Position numbers and translations under genes: made by a program. Of a DNA stretch of 64,000 bases, positions 1 through 9,898 are shown piece by piece (within the stretch, counting starts at the first letter, position 1; every line of letters starts with the position of its first letter). The stretch covers positions 1-64,000 of the forward strand of contig JAJTEF010000009.1 of assembly GCA_021300355.1 (NCBI GenBank). The letters run 5' to 3'. The notes beneath the pieces were generated by a model. It made no database searches. It was not told where the DNA came from and worked only from the letters and a program-made list of their open reading frames with translations. The DNA is from Sphingomonadaceae bacterium (GTDB lineage: Bacteria; Pseudomonadota; Alphaproteobacteria; Sphingomonadales; Sphingomonadaceae).

Positions 1-995
1 AGGGGCTGACCCTGCCCTTGCTTTTCCTGTTTGCCGCATTGCACTGCGTTGCCCGCGTATTTGTCGGACCATCGATGTCGGCGATCGCGCCCAACATTGT
101 TCCACCGGCATCATTGCCGCGCGCCATCGCGCTGAGTTCAATCGCGTGGCAAGTCGGGTCGGTTTTTGGTCCAGCTGCAGGCGGGCTGATGTTCGCCGCA
201 AGTGCGTCGCTGCCTTATTGGGTTTCGGCAGGTTTGATGTTTGCCGCCACAATCAGCCTGAGCTGTGTAAAGCCAGTCCATCCACCCCGCATGGAAAGAA
301 AGATCCATCCCATAAGGCAAATGATCGATGGTCTGCGGTACACATGGTCCGAACGATTTCTGTTGGGTGCCATCACCCTCGACCTATTTGCCGTCCTGCT
401 TGCCGGTGCCACCGCAATGCTGCCCGTGTATGCGCGCGATATCCTGATGGTCGGACCGGATGGTCTTGGCCAGTTGCGTGCCGCGCCAGCGGTTGGGGCC
501 TCCGTCGTTGCGCTTATGCTCGCGATCAGGCCATTACGCCACAATGTAGGTGCCAAAATGCTTTGGGCGGTGGTGGTCTTTGGCGTCGCAACGATTGGAT
601 TTGGCTTAAGCCATGAAATTGGCAGTCATGTTTTTGGCGACGCGCGCATCGGGTTCCTGAACATGGGCGCTGGCATGGCGGTCGCGTTAATCTCCCTCAT
701 CATCCTTGGCGCGTCAGACATGCTTTCGGTCTATGTCCGATCATCGTTGGTTCAGCTGAACACACCAGATGAGATGCGCGGACGCGTCAGCTCGGTATCT
801 GGCCTCGCCATTTCTGCCTCCAATGAATTGGGCGAACTTCAGTCCGGTGTGGCGGCGGCGGCACTTGGCCCTGTTGGCGCGGTTGTATTTGGCGGCGTTG
901 GTGCCATATTGATCACTGGAATGTGGGCGCGGCTATTCCCCGAGCTTAAAAACGCCCGCACATTTGAACCGCAATATAGAGGAAGCAATCCATGA
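1..995 (+). CDS. MFS transporter, 5'-truncated at window edge
   Basis: Open frame through the window start; multiple hydrophobic helices, MFS-like segment '[21 protein letters not shown]'. Confidence 0.8.
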   Translation, partial: GLTLPLLFLFAALHCVARVFVGPSMSAIAPNIVPPASLPRAIALSSIAWQVGSVFGPAAGGLMFAASASLPYWVSAGLMFAATISLSCVKPVHPPRMERKIHPIRQMIDGLRYTWSERFLLGAITLDLFAVLLAGATAMLPVYARDILMVGPDGLGQLRAAPAVGASVVALMLAIRPLRHNVGAKMLWAVVVFGVATIGFGLSHEIGSHVFGDARIGFLNMGAGMAVALISLIILGASDMLSVYVRSSLVQLNTPDEMRGRVSSVSGLAISASNELGELQSGVAAAALGPVGAVVFGGVGAILITGMWARLFPELKNARTFEPQYRGSNP

Positions 996-1912
996 AAGCC
1001 CAATCGATCCTCGAAACCATCGGCAATACCCCACACATCCGGATGGGGCGCATGTTCCCCAATGCCGAAGTCTGGATCAAATCCGAACGATCAAACCCCG
1101 GTGGTTCAATCAAGGACCGCATTGGTCTTGCCATGATCGAGGCCGCCGAGAAAGATGGCAGCCTGAAACTCGGCGGCACGATCATTGAGCCGACGTCCGG
1201 AAATACCGGCGTTGGCCTTGCCATGGTCGCGGCGGTCAAGGGTTATAAGCTTATCCTCGTCATGCCAGAGTCCATGTCGCTGGAACGCCGGCGGCTTATG
1301 CTCGCTTATGGGGCCAGCTTCGACCTGACGCCGCGTGAAAAGGGTATGAAGGGTGCGATTGAACGCGCTTTGGAACTGGTGTCGCAGACGCCGGGTTCGT
1401 GGATGCCGCAGCAGTTTGAAAACCCGGCGAATATTGACGTGCATGAGCGCACGACATCGCAAGAAATTCTCGCAGACTTCGCCGACACGCCGATTGATGC
1501 CCTGATTACCGGTGTTGGCACAGGTGGGCACATCACTGGATGCGCAGAAGTATTGAAGAAGGTCTGGCCCAATTTGAAGGTCTTTGCGGTGGAACCCACT
1601 TTGTCGCCAGTGATCAGCGGTGGCCAACCCGGACCGCATGCCATTCAGGGGATTGGTGCTGGGTTCATTCCCGCCAACCTGCACACCGCATTGTTGGATG
1701 GCGTCATTCAGGTCGACCCTGAAGTTGCCAAGGAAACCGCACGTTGCGCCGCACGCGAAGAAGGCATGCTGGTTGGCATTTCATCCGGCGCAACACTCGC
1801 GGCCATCGCGCAGAAGCTGCCCGAATTGCCAGCCGGGGCACGTGTTCTTGGTTTCAGCTATGACACCGGTGAACGCTATTTATCGGTTCCCGACTTTTTG
1901 CCCGTCGACTAA
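992..1912 (+). CDS. cysK: Cysteine synthase A
   Basis: '[20 protein letters not shown]' PLP-lysine motif and '[13 protein letters not shown]'; full length. Confidence 0.95.
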   Translation: MKAQSILETIGNTPHIRMGRMFPNAEVWIKSERSNPGGSIKDRIGLAMIEAAEKDGSLKLGGTIIEPTSGNTGVGLAMVAAVKGYKLILVMPESMSLERRRLMLAYGASFDLTPREKGMKGAIERALELVSQTPGSWMPQQFENPANIDVHERTTSQEILADFADTPIDALITGVGTGGHITGCAEVLKKVWPNLKVFAVEPTLSPVISGGQPGPHAIQGIGAGFIPANLHTALLDGVIQVDPEVAKETARCAAREEGMLVGISSGATLAAIAQKLPELPAGARVLGFSYDTGERYLSVPDFLPVD

Positions 1913-1916
1913 ACGC

Positions 1917-1947
1917 AAAATGCCGGGACGTGATATCCCGGCATTTT
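1917..1947. terminator. Intrinsic terminator between convergent cysK and acyl-CoA dehydrogenase
   Basis: AAAATGCCGGGA-N7-TCCCGGCATTTT stem with T run. Confidence 0.8.
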
Positions 1948-1975
1948 TGTATCTGAGCATGAAACGACTGAGCGG

Positions 1976-3775
1976 TTACGCTGCGGCGAACATTTCCGGC
2001 GACAAGGCCATTAACGCTTCACTGCCCGCTTCAATCTTGCGCCGAAGCGCCCCGCAATCCGGCATATACCGCTCCGCAAAATAGCGGGCGGTCACCAATT
2101 TGGTTTCGTAAAACGCCGCATTGCCAGCGCCGGCATCAAGCGCACGTTGCGCCGATTCCGCCATGCGCAGCCATTGAAGGCCAAGCGCCACGATGCCCAT
2201 TATGTGCATGTAATGATGCGCACCAGCGCCGATGTTGTTCGGATTGGCCATGCCATTTTGCATGAACCACATGGTCGATGCCTTCAAATCGCCACTGGCT
2301 TTTTCAAGACGGGTTGCGAAATCCGCGAGTGCCCCGCCCTTTGCGGCCGCACATTCCTCGTCGACAATCTTGAAGAGCGCCTGAATTGCTCGGCCGCCAT
2401 TTTGCGCCAGCTTCCGCCCAACAAGGTCCATCGCCTGAACGCCGTTGGTGCCTTCGTAAATCATCGCGATACGGGCATCGCGCACATATTGCTCCATGCC
2501 CCATTCGGCGACGTAGCCATGGCCACCATAGACTTGCTGCGCATTGGTGGCGACTTCATAACCCTTGTCTGTGCCATAGCCTTTGATGACGGGCGTCAGC
2601 AGCGACAAAAGGTCGTCCGCCATCTGCCGTTCTTCCTCAGTTTGCGCATGGTGCAGCAAATCGGCTTGCAAGGCGCCCCACAGGCACAAGGCACGCATGC
2701 CTTCGGTAAATGCCTTGGCATCCATCAACATGCGGCGCACATCAGGGTGCACGAACAGGGTGTCGGCTTTTTGCTCCAGATCCTGCGGACCGGTCAGCGC
2801 GCGGCCCTGACGGCGATCTTGTGCATAATGCACGGCATTTTGGTACGCAACTTCGGCAATGCCAAGGCCTTGCTGGCCAACGCCCAGACGCGCGATGTTC
2901 ATCATGATAAACATGGCCGCGAGGCCCTTATGTTCTTCGCCGACCAGATAACCTGTCGCGCCGTCATAGTTCATCACGCAGGTCGCATTGCCGTGAATGC
3001 CCATTTTATGTTCGATCGAACCACAGGACAAACTGTTCCGCGTGCCGAGTGAGCCGTCATCATTGACCAGAAACTTGGGCACGATGAACAGCGAAATGCC
3101 TTTGACGCTGTCCGGTGCGCCCTGTGTTTTGGCCAAAACGAGGTGAATGATATTCTCGGTCAGGTCATGGTCGCCCGACGAAATGAAAATCTTCGTTCCG
3201 GAAACGGCATAGCTGCCATCATCATTGGGCACAGCCTTGGTGCGGATGAGACCTAGATCGGTTCCGCAATGCGGCTCAGTCAGGTTCATTGTCCCGCCCC
3301 ATTTGCCCGAAATCATATTCGGCGCATATTTGGCTTTCTGTTCGTCGCTGCCCTTCACCAAGATCGCCGATACCGCACCTTGGGTAAGCCCCGGATACAT
3401 CGCGAACGCCATGTTTGAACTTGCCATAAGCTCTTCAAACGCCATGGAGACGATGTGTGGCATACCTTGGCCGCCAAACTCCTCCGGCGCTGACAATGTG
3501 CCCCAGCCGCCTTCGCAGTACAGCTTATAGGCTTCTTTGAAGCCATCAGGCGTGGTGACGCTGCCGTCTTCATGGCGCGTGCAGCCTTGCAAGTCGCCGA
3601 CCTGATTCAACGGGAGCAGAACGCCCTCTACAAATTTGGCGCCTTCGGTCAGGATCGCGTCGACCATATCCGCGCTGGCATTTTCAAAGCCGGGTAGATT
3701 GGCGAAGCGTTCAACAGCCAATACTTCGTTGAGAATGAACTGCATATCGCGAACGGGGGCGGTGTAGCTTGGCAT
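1976..3775 (-). CDS. Acyl-CoA dehydrogenase (~600 aa type)
   Basis: '[19 protein letters not shown]', '[38 protein letters not shown]' motifs. Confidence 0.92.
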   Translation of the reverse strand: MPSYTAPVRDMQFILNEVLAVERFANLPGFENASADMVDAILTEGAKFVEGVLLPLNQVGDLQGCTRHEDGSVTTPDGFKEAYKLYCEGGWGTLSAPEEFGGQGMPHIVSMAFEELMASSNMAFAMYPGLTQGAVSAILVKGSDEQKAKYAPNMISGKWGGTMNLTEPHCGTDLGLIRTKAVPNDDGSYAVSGTKIFISSGDHDLTENIIHLVLAKTQGAPDSVKGISLFIVPKFLVNDDGSLGTRNSLSCGSIEHKMGIHGNATCVMNYDGATGYLVGEEHKGLAAMFIMMNIARLGVGQQGLGIAEVAYQNAVHYAQDRRQGRALTGPQDLEQKADTLFVHPDVRRMLMDAKAFTEGMRALCLWGALQADLLHHAQTEEERQMADDLLSLLTPVIKGYGTDKGYEVATNAQQVYGGHGYVAEWGMEQYVRDARIAMIYEGTNGVQAMDLVGRKLAQNGGRAIQALFKIVDEECAAAKGGALADFATRLEKASGDLKASTMWFMQNGMANPNNIGAGAHHYMHIMGIVALGLQWLRMAESAQRALDAGAGNAAFYETKLVTARYFAERYMPDCGALRRKIEAGSEALMALSPEMFAAA

Positions 3776-3806
3776 TTTCGATCCTTAATTGGCTGGAAAT
3801 ATCAAA

Positions 3807-4259
3807 TTAGGCGGTGGCAGATTTGTCTGCGGCCTCTGCCTTTTCGACGGTTGACACAAATTGGGTAAGTTCGTGAATTGCGCTTTCAATATCATCACGC
3901 TGCGCCTTTAACAGATTGATCCTGTCGCGGCATTTTTCAATGGTCACGCGGCGCTGAATATTGCGCCCATCATTCAGATCGTAAAGATCGATCATTTCCC
4001 GGATTTCAGCAAGGCTGAAACCAACGCGTTTGGCCCGCAATATCCACGCAAGCCGCGCGCGATCGCGCTTGGAATAAATGCGGGCAAGCCCCAAACGTTC
4101 GGGGGAAATCAAGCCTTGGTCTTCGTAAAAGCGCAAGGCCCGCGCGGTTACATCAAACTCGCTCGAAAGATCCGAGATTGTGAATGAATCGCGGTTAAAT
4201 GCGTCTGGCGTATCGATGGTCGCATCGGCCCGCCTTTCCTCGCGCGTAATTGATTCCAT
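3807..4259 (-). CDS. MerR-family transcriptional regulator
   Basis: 'FTISDLSSEFDVTARALRFYEDQGLISPERLGLARIYSKRDRARL' MerR winged HTH. Confidence 0.9.
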   Translation of the reverse strand: MESITREERRADATIDTPDAFNRDSFTISDLSSEFDVTARALRFYEDQGLISPERLGLARIYSKRDRARLAWILRAKRVGFSLAEIREMIDLYDLNDGRNIQRRVTIEKCRDRINLLKAQRDDIESAIHELTQFVSTVEKAEAADKSATA

Positions 4260-4290
4260 GGCGCCTTCCCTCTTGTGTGCACTAGCGTCA

Positions 4291-5004
4291 CTACTTTACG
4301 TTAGCGTAAACGTCAATTGGCGAAGTTACCGCTGCCGCGACGTAACATAGCCTGCGTTTACGTGCGCGTGTCGGGTTTTGGTGGCGAAGACGGCGGGGTG
4401 GCGGACGCGTCGGCCGACGCAATGACTTCGCAAATGCCAGTGGCAAGCGAATGCAGCCATGCGACGCAGGATAACCGGGCACATAGCCGCCGTGTATGGC
4501 AATCCCGTCCCATGTCAGCCGCTGCATATAGGGCATTGGGGCATTGCTATAGAGGTTGGATTTGTGATCGACATTTTTTTGCAGAATATTGAACGCACCA
4601 ATGGGCGTTTCTTTGCCTTTTTTACCTGAAGAAATCGTGCTGAAGCCAATTAGCTTGTCATTTTGGAATACATAGACCCGCTGCGTATCAAGCACGACGA
4701 CAATCTTCATCGGCCCCTCATAGCGGTCTTGCGGGATCCACACATATTGCCCGGGCTTAAGCGTATCGACTGGTCCTTTTTTGGGGACGGGCTTTGGCGC
4801 AGGCGCGACGACGGGTGGTTTAACTATAGGTGGAGCAACAACCGGCGCCGGCACCGCGCTTTCAGGCACGACAGCAGGGCTAGCAGGAATGTTCGTCGGC
4901 ACGGCTGGAACAGCGTTCTGCGCAACCACACCAACGGGCGCGCTCGCGAACAGCGCAAGCGCACACATGAGGTGCAATGTCCGGATGCCCGCGTTCAATT
5001 TCAT
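4291..5004 (-). CDS. L,D-transpeptidase (YkuD family); C-terminus looks altered or truncated
   Basis: Signal peptide, Pro-rich linker, 'IAIHGGYVPGYPASHGCIRLP' catalytic motif; tail after 'LAFAK' is atypical. Confidence 0.8.
   Translation of the reverse strand: MKLNAGIRTLHLMCALALFASAPVGVVAQNAVPAVPTNIPASPAVVPESAVPAPVVAPPIVKPPVVAPAPKPVPKKGPVDTLKPGQYVWIPQDRYEGPMKIVVVLDTQRVYVFQNDKLIGFSTISSGKKGKETPIGAFNILQKNVDHKSNLYSNAPMPYMQRLTWDGIAIHGGYVPGYPASHGCIRLPLAFAKSLRRPTRPPPRRLRHQNPTRARKRRLCYVAAAVTSPIDVYANVK
4295..4310. promoter_or_regulatory. Candidate MerR-family operator upstream of the MerR gene
   Basis: TTTACG-TTAG-CGTAAA dyad, 36 bp upstream of the MerR start. Confidence 0.55.
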
Positions 5005-5204
5005 GGAATTGGCTTTAAACCCTCAAGATACAGCAACACACTTCATTTCAGGCATCTTAGCAAACAACTCATATGAATTCGATGTGAATTTCGCTGCAAT
5101 CGGTAAAAACAACTTCGGTAGCAATGAGGTTAACTGTCCTAGTTTTGCGTCGAAACGCCTGTGGGCCACTGTCGCTTGCAAACGTTCGTCCCTATCTCAT
5201 AGCC

Positions 5205-5834
5205 ATGATCATTGGTCGCAGACATTTTATCCAATCCGCCATTGCCGGTGCCAGCTTGCTTGCTGCGCCCTCGACGGCGACAGATATCGTTTTTGCCCCG
5301 GGAACCGGTAATAACAGCGGCGGGTCTGTTCCACCTTTACTGCTCAGTCGCGCCAAAGCTGCGCTGGACACGCACAAAAGCCGCATTCGCAATCACGATC
5401 TCATCGCTATTGCCGATTTTTCGAAACCGTCACGCGACCCTCGTTTTTACGTGGTGGATTTGCGGAACGGTTCATCCGCGCACTATCTGGTGGCCCATGG
5501 AAAAGGGTCCGACCCTAGCCATAGCGGATGGGTCCAGAATTTCTCAAACGTTCATGGGTCCGAAGCGACATCAGCTGGCAGTTACCTCGTCAGCGATACT
5601 TATATCGGGCAATATGGCGAGTCTCGCCGCCTCATTGGTTTGGATCCGCAGAATGACCAAGCCGAAGCGCGCGCGATTGTTATTCATCCGGCATGGTATG
5701 TGAACAAATCTCTGATTCAAGATCAGGGCAAGATTGGCCGCAGCCAGGGTTGTTTTGCCTTCGCCAAAAATGACATCAACGTCATTTTGGAACGCGTGGC
5801 CCCCGGCTGCCTTCTATATGCGGATAAAGTTTAG
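5205..5834 (+). CDS. Murein L,D-transpeptidase catalytic domain family protein, probable Tat signal
   Basis: 'GRRHFIQSAIAGASLLAAP' N-terminus; 'VIHPAWYV...GRSQGCFAFA' catalytic Cys motif; start chosen at the internal ATG. Confidence 0.8.
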   Translation: MIIGRRHFIQSAIAGASLLAAPSTATDIVFAPGTGNNSGGSVPPLLLSRAKAALDTHKSRIRNHDLIAIADFSKPSRDPRFYVVDLRNGSSAHYLVAHGKGSDPSHSGWVQNFSNVHGSEATSAGSYLVSDTYIGQYGESRRLIGLDPQNDQAEARAIVIHPAWYVNKSLIQDQGKIGRSQGCFAFAKNDINVILERVAPGCLLYADKV

Positions 5835-6038
5835 GGTCAGGACCTATTAAATGCGCCTTCGCGGTTTGAGGCCATATTGTTCAGTGCAAGGCGGTAAGCG
5901 CCGGACTTAGTGGTTCTAAGTCCAAGCTTGCTAACGCAGCAATGGACAATGTGGGTCAAATCCGAAGGACGCCAAAATGGCTTCGATATCTTTGCCATTT
6001 TGACGCCGCGATGGTGCATTTAATAGGTCCTGGCCCTA
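5832..6038. repeat. ~207-bp MITE-like foldback element with 23-bp terminal inverted repeats
   Basis: TAGGGTCAGGACCTATTAAATGC (5832-5854) versus the reverse complement of 6016-6038 (22/23 identical); internal hairpins GGACTTAG/CTAAGTCC and CAAAATGGC/GCCATTTTG. Confidence 0.75.
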
Positions 6039-6686
6039 GGCCTGCGACGTGCGCACAAGTGCGCCGATGACGAGATGTTCGGCATCGGGCTCAGCGAGCT
6101 GGATCATCCCGCCACCCTGCAGCGCAAGCGTATGCGCCATCCAGGCCGCGGCGGTGCGGGAATCTATCATCGAGGCATCAAGCTTCCCCGTCAGCGCCTC
6201 ACGCACAGCGGAATCCATGACAATTTTGGGACCACTCGCCCGAATAACAATTTCCTGTTCGTTCAATCCTGCTTCAGCGCCCACAAATAATGTGCCGCCA
6301 CGTACCAGCGCTTCGTTCGCCAACAGCACGAGGTTCAAGAGGATTTTGACCGCCCTTTTTGGCATCATCTGAGCAGGAACAGCCCATTCCAACACCTTAC
6401 GATCGCTTGAGGTTATCAGCGGTTCAATCACCATCCGCGCTTCCTTAGGGTCGACTTCTGAACCAAAGCCGCCGGCAGCACCAAAGGCGAGACGGAAAAA
6501 TTTCAGCTTATCGGCCGCAGCCTTCGCGCTTTCCGCCAGCAAATCCATGCACCGTTGCCGCATTTCCGGATCATGCTCGTCCGCCAGCAACTCAAGGCCA
6601 TTATTCATGGCACCGACAGGGCTCAAAAGGTCATGACACAGGCGCGAGCAAAGCAGGCTGGCAAATTCGATTTCCGTGTCGGACAT
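6036..6686 (-). CDS. chpT: Histidine phosphotransferase ChpT
   Basis: 'FASLLCSRLCHDLLSPVGAMNNGLELL' H-box region; start chosen at MSDTEIEF. Confidence 0.88.
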   Translation of the reverse strand: MSDTEIEFASLLCSRLCHDLLSPVGAMNNGLELLADEHDPEMRQRCMDLLAESAKAAADKLKFFRLAFGAAGGFGSEVDPKEARMVIEPLITSSDRKVLEWAVPAQMMPKRAVKILLNLVLLANEALVRGGTLFVGAEAGLNEQEIVIRASGPKIVMDSAVREALTGKLDASMIDSRTAAAWMAHTLALQGGGMIQLAEPDAEHLVIGALVRTSQA

Positions 6687-6750
6687 TAAAAATGGTTCCT
6701 TGGGCTGACTTGCATATTGATGGCGGTCATGGACTGTGTTTTCAAGCGAT

Positions 6751-7158
6751 TCAACCCTCCACAATCAGCGGCACGGGGGTAAATCCTGTGACGTGAGCGC
6801 CAAGTGCGATGGGTTGCCATGCCGTGACCGCTCCCCCTGCAATGATGAGCCATATCAGGCCATCGGGTGCGGCCTGCGCGATGTCAGACGCCGAAGGACA
6901 CGCCAAGCCGTTCGGGTGCGAATGGAAATAGCCCAAAAGCGGCATACCGCCCGCTCTGGCATCCTTATGGACAGCGATGAGTGCGGCTGGGTCGATTTCA
7001 AAATTCCGTGACGGATCGGCGGCAACATTAGCGGCCCATTGCACGGCCATGACCTTCTGGTCCCTTCCACGCAGCACACCACAACATTCATTCTGGCCGG
7101 CGCCCGCCGCCCAATGCAGAAGTTGTTTCCGGTCATTGCTTGATAAATGCAGGGGCAT
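6751..7158 (-). CDS. M67 (JAB1/MPN/Mov34, JAMM) family metallopeptidase
   Basis: 'NECCGVLRG' and 'GYFHSHPNGLACPSASDIAQA' JAMM motif. Confidence 0.88.
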   Translation of the reverse strand: MPLHLSSNDRKQLLHWAAGAGQNECCGVLRGRDQKVMAVQWAANVAADPSRNFEIDPAALIAVHKDARAGGMPLLGYFHSHPNGLACPSASDIAQAAPDGLIWLIIAGGAVTAWQPIALGAHVTGFTPVPLIVEG

Positions 7159-7174
7159 AACCCATGTGTATGCG

Positions 7175-8116
7175 ATGGTTGGGGAAAATACCACATTTAC
7201 AGGTGTTTTGGGCGAAGGAAGGCTCGACAGCGCGCTTGCCGCAGCGCTGCCGCAATTTTCGCGCGCACGTATTCAGGCCCTGATCGCTGACGCTGCGTTG
7301 CGCGTCAACGGACAAAGCGTCGCTGATGCCGGAAGCAAGAAAATGTCCGGCCAGCATTTTGAATTACAAGTCCCTGCCCCCAAGCCGGACAAAGCTATCC
7401 CGCAAGATATTCAGCTCGACGTCGTTTACGAAGATGAACATCTCATCATCGTCAACAAACCCGCTGGATTGGTGGTGCACCCTGCCGCTGGGCATAGCGA
7501 CGGAACATTGGTCAATGCGCTGTTACACCATTGTCAGGGCAAGTTGTCCGGCATTGGCGGCGTTCAGCGTCCGGGCATTGTCCACCGAATTGATAAAGAC
7601 ACGTCCGGTCTGTTGGTCGTGGCAAAAAGCGACGTCGCGCATGAGGGCCTGGCAAAATTGTTCGCCGCACATGACATCGAACGCAAATATATCGCAATCG
7701 TCAGTGGCATCCCTGCCCCACCTGCGGGGACGGTGCGCACGCAAATTGGCCGATCAACGACCAACCGCAAAAAAATGGCGGTGCTGCCCGATTCCAAGGG
7801 TAAGTATGCGGTCACGCATTTTCGCATGACGGAGGCATTTTCCAAAACCGCGGTCGTCGAATGCACGTTGGAAACGGGGCGGACTCATCAGGTCCGCGTC
7901 CATATGGCCCACATCGGTCATCCACTAATCGGCGATAGCGTTTATTCTAATCGACAAAACCCCTACAGAATCGGACCAGATCAGGCTCCATTCGACCGAC
8001 AGGCATTGCATGCTGCCTCATTGGGGTTTATTCATCCGATATCCGGCGAAACTTTACGGTTCGAATGCGGTTTACCAGAGGATATGCAGCTTCTGTTAAG
8101 CCAATTGCGTATATAG
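7175..8116 (+). CDS. rluD: RluA/RluD-family 23S rRNA pseudouridine synthase
   Basis: S4-like N-terminus, 'RPGIVHRIDKDTSGLLVVAKSD' catalytic motif, 'LETGRTHQVRVHMAHIGHPLIGD'. Confidence 0.92.
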   Translation: MVGENTTFTGVLGEGRLDSALAAALPQFSRARIQALIADAALRVNGQSVADAGSKKMSGQHFELQVPAPKPDKAIPQDIQLDVVYEDEHLIIVNKPAGLVVHPAAGHSDGTLVNALLHHCQGKLSGIGGVQRPGIVHRIDKDTSGLLVVAKSDVAHEGLAKLFAAHDIERKYIAIVSGIPAPPAGTVRTQIGRSTTNRKKMAVLPDSKGKYAVTHFRMTEAFSKTAVVECTLETGRTHQVRVHMAHIGHPLIGDSVYSNRQNPYRIGPDQAPFDRQALHAASLGFIHPISGETLRFECGLPEDMQLLLSQLRI

Positions 8117-8173
8117 AGTTTCAAAGGGAACGCTTTGCTAGCGGGTGCTTGATGAGGCCCGGTGGGAAGCACA

Positions 8174-9094
8174 ATGAAAGAGGAAAACATGTCTGAGAAA
8201 AAGAATGTTCCGGCTACAATACCTGCCCTTGGGGGGGACGCGAGCCTAAACCGTTACCTAAGCGAAATCCGGAAGTTTCCGGTTTTGAAGCCTGAGCAAG
8301 AATATATGCTCGCCAAACGCTTCCAAGAACATGGCGATACCAAAGCTGCGGAGCAGCTCGTTACGTCACATCTTCGCCTCGTATCAAAAATTGCCATGGG
8401 CTATCGCGGCTACGGTCTGCCGGTGTCCGAGCTTATTTCCGAAGGAAACATCGGATTGATGCAAGGTGTGAAGAAATTCGATCCAGACCGCGGTTTCCGC
8501 CTCGCGACCTACGCGATGTGGTGGATTCGCGCGTCGATGCAGGAATTCATTCTGCGCAGCTGGAGCCTTGTCAAAATCGGCACAACTGCCGCGCAGAAAA
8601 AGCTATTCTTCAACCTGCGCCGGATGAAAAATAACCTTCAGGCATTTGAAGATGGCGATCTGAACCAAGAAGCCTTGCGTAAAATTGCCACCGACCTTGG
8701 CGTGTCCGAGGAAGAAGTGAACAATATGAACCGCCGCATGGCGATGGGCGGTGACACGTCACTGAACGTCCCAATGCGCGAAGATGGCGATGGCCAATGG
8801 CAGGATTGGTTGGTCGATGACACCCCATTGCAGGACGAGCGCGTTGCAGACGCACAGGAAGGCGACATGCGTCATGCCCTGCTCTCCGAAGCGATGGACA
8901 GCCTGAATGAGCGTGAGAAGCATATTCTGACACAGCGCAGGCTGATTGAAGAGCCGCAGACGCTCGAAGAGCTAAGCCAGACTTACAGCGTTAGCCGTGA
9001 GCGCGTGCGCCAGATTGAGGTGCGGGCATTTGAAAAGCTGCAAAAAGCGATGCTGCGGATTGCCGGCGAAAAGCGGTTACTGCTCACCATTTAA
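8174..9094 (+). CDS. rpoH: RNA polymerase sigma-32 factor
   Basis: 'LISEGNIGLMQGVKKFDPDRGFRLATYAMWWIRASMQEFILRSWSLVKIGTTAAQKKLFFNLR' (RpoH box) and a C-terminal HTH. Confidence 0.96.
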   Translation: MKEENMSEKKNVPATIPALGGDASLNRYLSEIRKFPVLKPEQEYMLAKRFQEHGDTKAAEQLVTSHLRLVSKIAMGYRGYGLPVSELISEGNIGLMQGVKKFDPDRGFRLATYAMWWIRASMQEFILRSWSLVKIGTTAAQKKLFFNLRRMKNNLQAFEDGDLNQEALRKIATDLGVSEEEVNNMNRRMAMGGDTSLNVPMREDGDGQWQDWLVDDTPLQDERVADAQEGDMRHALLSEAMDSLNEREKHILTQRRLIEEPQTLEELSQTYSVSRERVRQIEVRAFEKLQKAMLRIAGEKRLLLTI

Positions 9095-9139
9095 TCCCAT
9101 GTAAAAATAGATGACGGGCGGGGAACGCTGCGCTAGCTT

Positions 9140-9847
9140 TTGATAATGACAAAACCGAAGCGCTCGTTTTCCGCCCATATCTTTCGTTCCAGCCTGAAAA
9201 CGGCTATATATCTTACCGGCGGGACAGTCGCGTTGACGGCCATTTATGCCGTTGTTCCCGTGCCCACGACGCTGACCATGTTGTTCGACAGTCATGGTGC
9301 AAAGCGCGACTGGACGCCGCTTTCCGACATTTCACCAAATCTTGTCCGTGCCGTCATTGCCGCCGAGGATGGCAAATTTTGCAGCCATGATGGTTTTGAC
9401 CGTGAAGCAATCGAAAAGGCGCTTAAACGTAATCAACAGGGCGGAAAAATTCGCGGTGGTTCAACCATCAGCCAGCAAACCGCAAAGAACGTGTTTCTGT
9501 GGCAGGGGTCGGGTTGGACGCGTTACCTGCGCAAAGTGCCCGAAGTCTATTTCACTTTCCTGATCGAAAAAATCTGGGGCAAACGCCGGATTATGGAAGT
9601 GTATCTGAACGTCGCTGAAACGGGCATTGGCACTTATGGCGCCGAAGAAGGCGCGCAGCGTTACTTTAACAAATCTGCGAAAGATCTTACACGCACGGAA
9701 GCCGCACGATTGGCTGCCATTCTGCCATTACCCAAAAAGCGCGCGGTAAACGGCGTGGGCGGTTTCACGCGCCGTTACGGCAACAGCATCGCTGCGCGCA
9801 TCCGCGTCGTCAAACGCGACGGCCTCGACAGCTGCATTTACCCATAA
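9140..9847 (+). CDS. mtgA: Monofunctional biosynthetic peptidoglycan transglycosylase
   Basis: 'VIAAEDGKFCSHDGFD', 'GGSTISQQTAKNVFLW', GT51 motifs. Confidence 0.94.
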   Translation: MIMTKPKRSFSAHIFRSSLKTAIYLTGGTVALTAIYAVVPVPTTLTMLFDSHGAKRDWTPLSDISPNLVRAVIAAEDGKFCSHDGFDREAIEKALKRNQQGGKIRGGSTISQQTAKNVFLWQGSGWTRYLRKVPEVYFTFLIEKIWGKRRIMEVYLNVAETGIGTYGAEEGAQRYFNKSAKDLTRTEAARLAAILPLPKKRAVNGVGGFTRRYGNSIAARIRVVKRDGLDSCIYP

Positions 9848-9879
9848 AAAAAGGGCGAAGCCGCAGCCCCGCCCTTTTT
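9848..9879. terminator. Bidirectional intrinsic terminator
   Basis: AAAAAGGGCG...CGCCCTTTTT between convergent mtgA and the TonB receptor. Confidence 0.8.
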
Positions 9880-9898
9880 AATTTTCTAGTTCAATGGC

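Noticed and set aside
2147-3052. 301-aa plus-strand ORF opposite the acyl-CoA dehydrogenase
   Set aside because: Shadow ORF; low-complexity His/Arg-rich translation, real gene on the minus strand
5837-6019. 60-aa ORF inside the foldback element
   Set aside because: Explained by the inverted-repeat element; no coding signature
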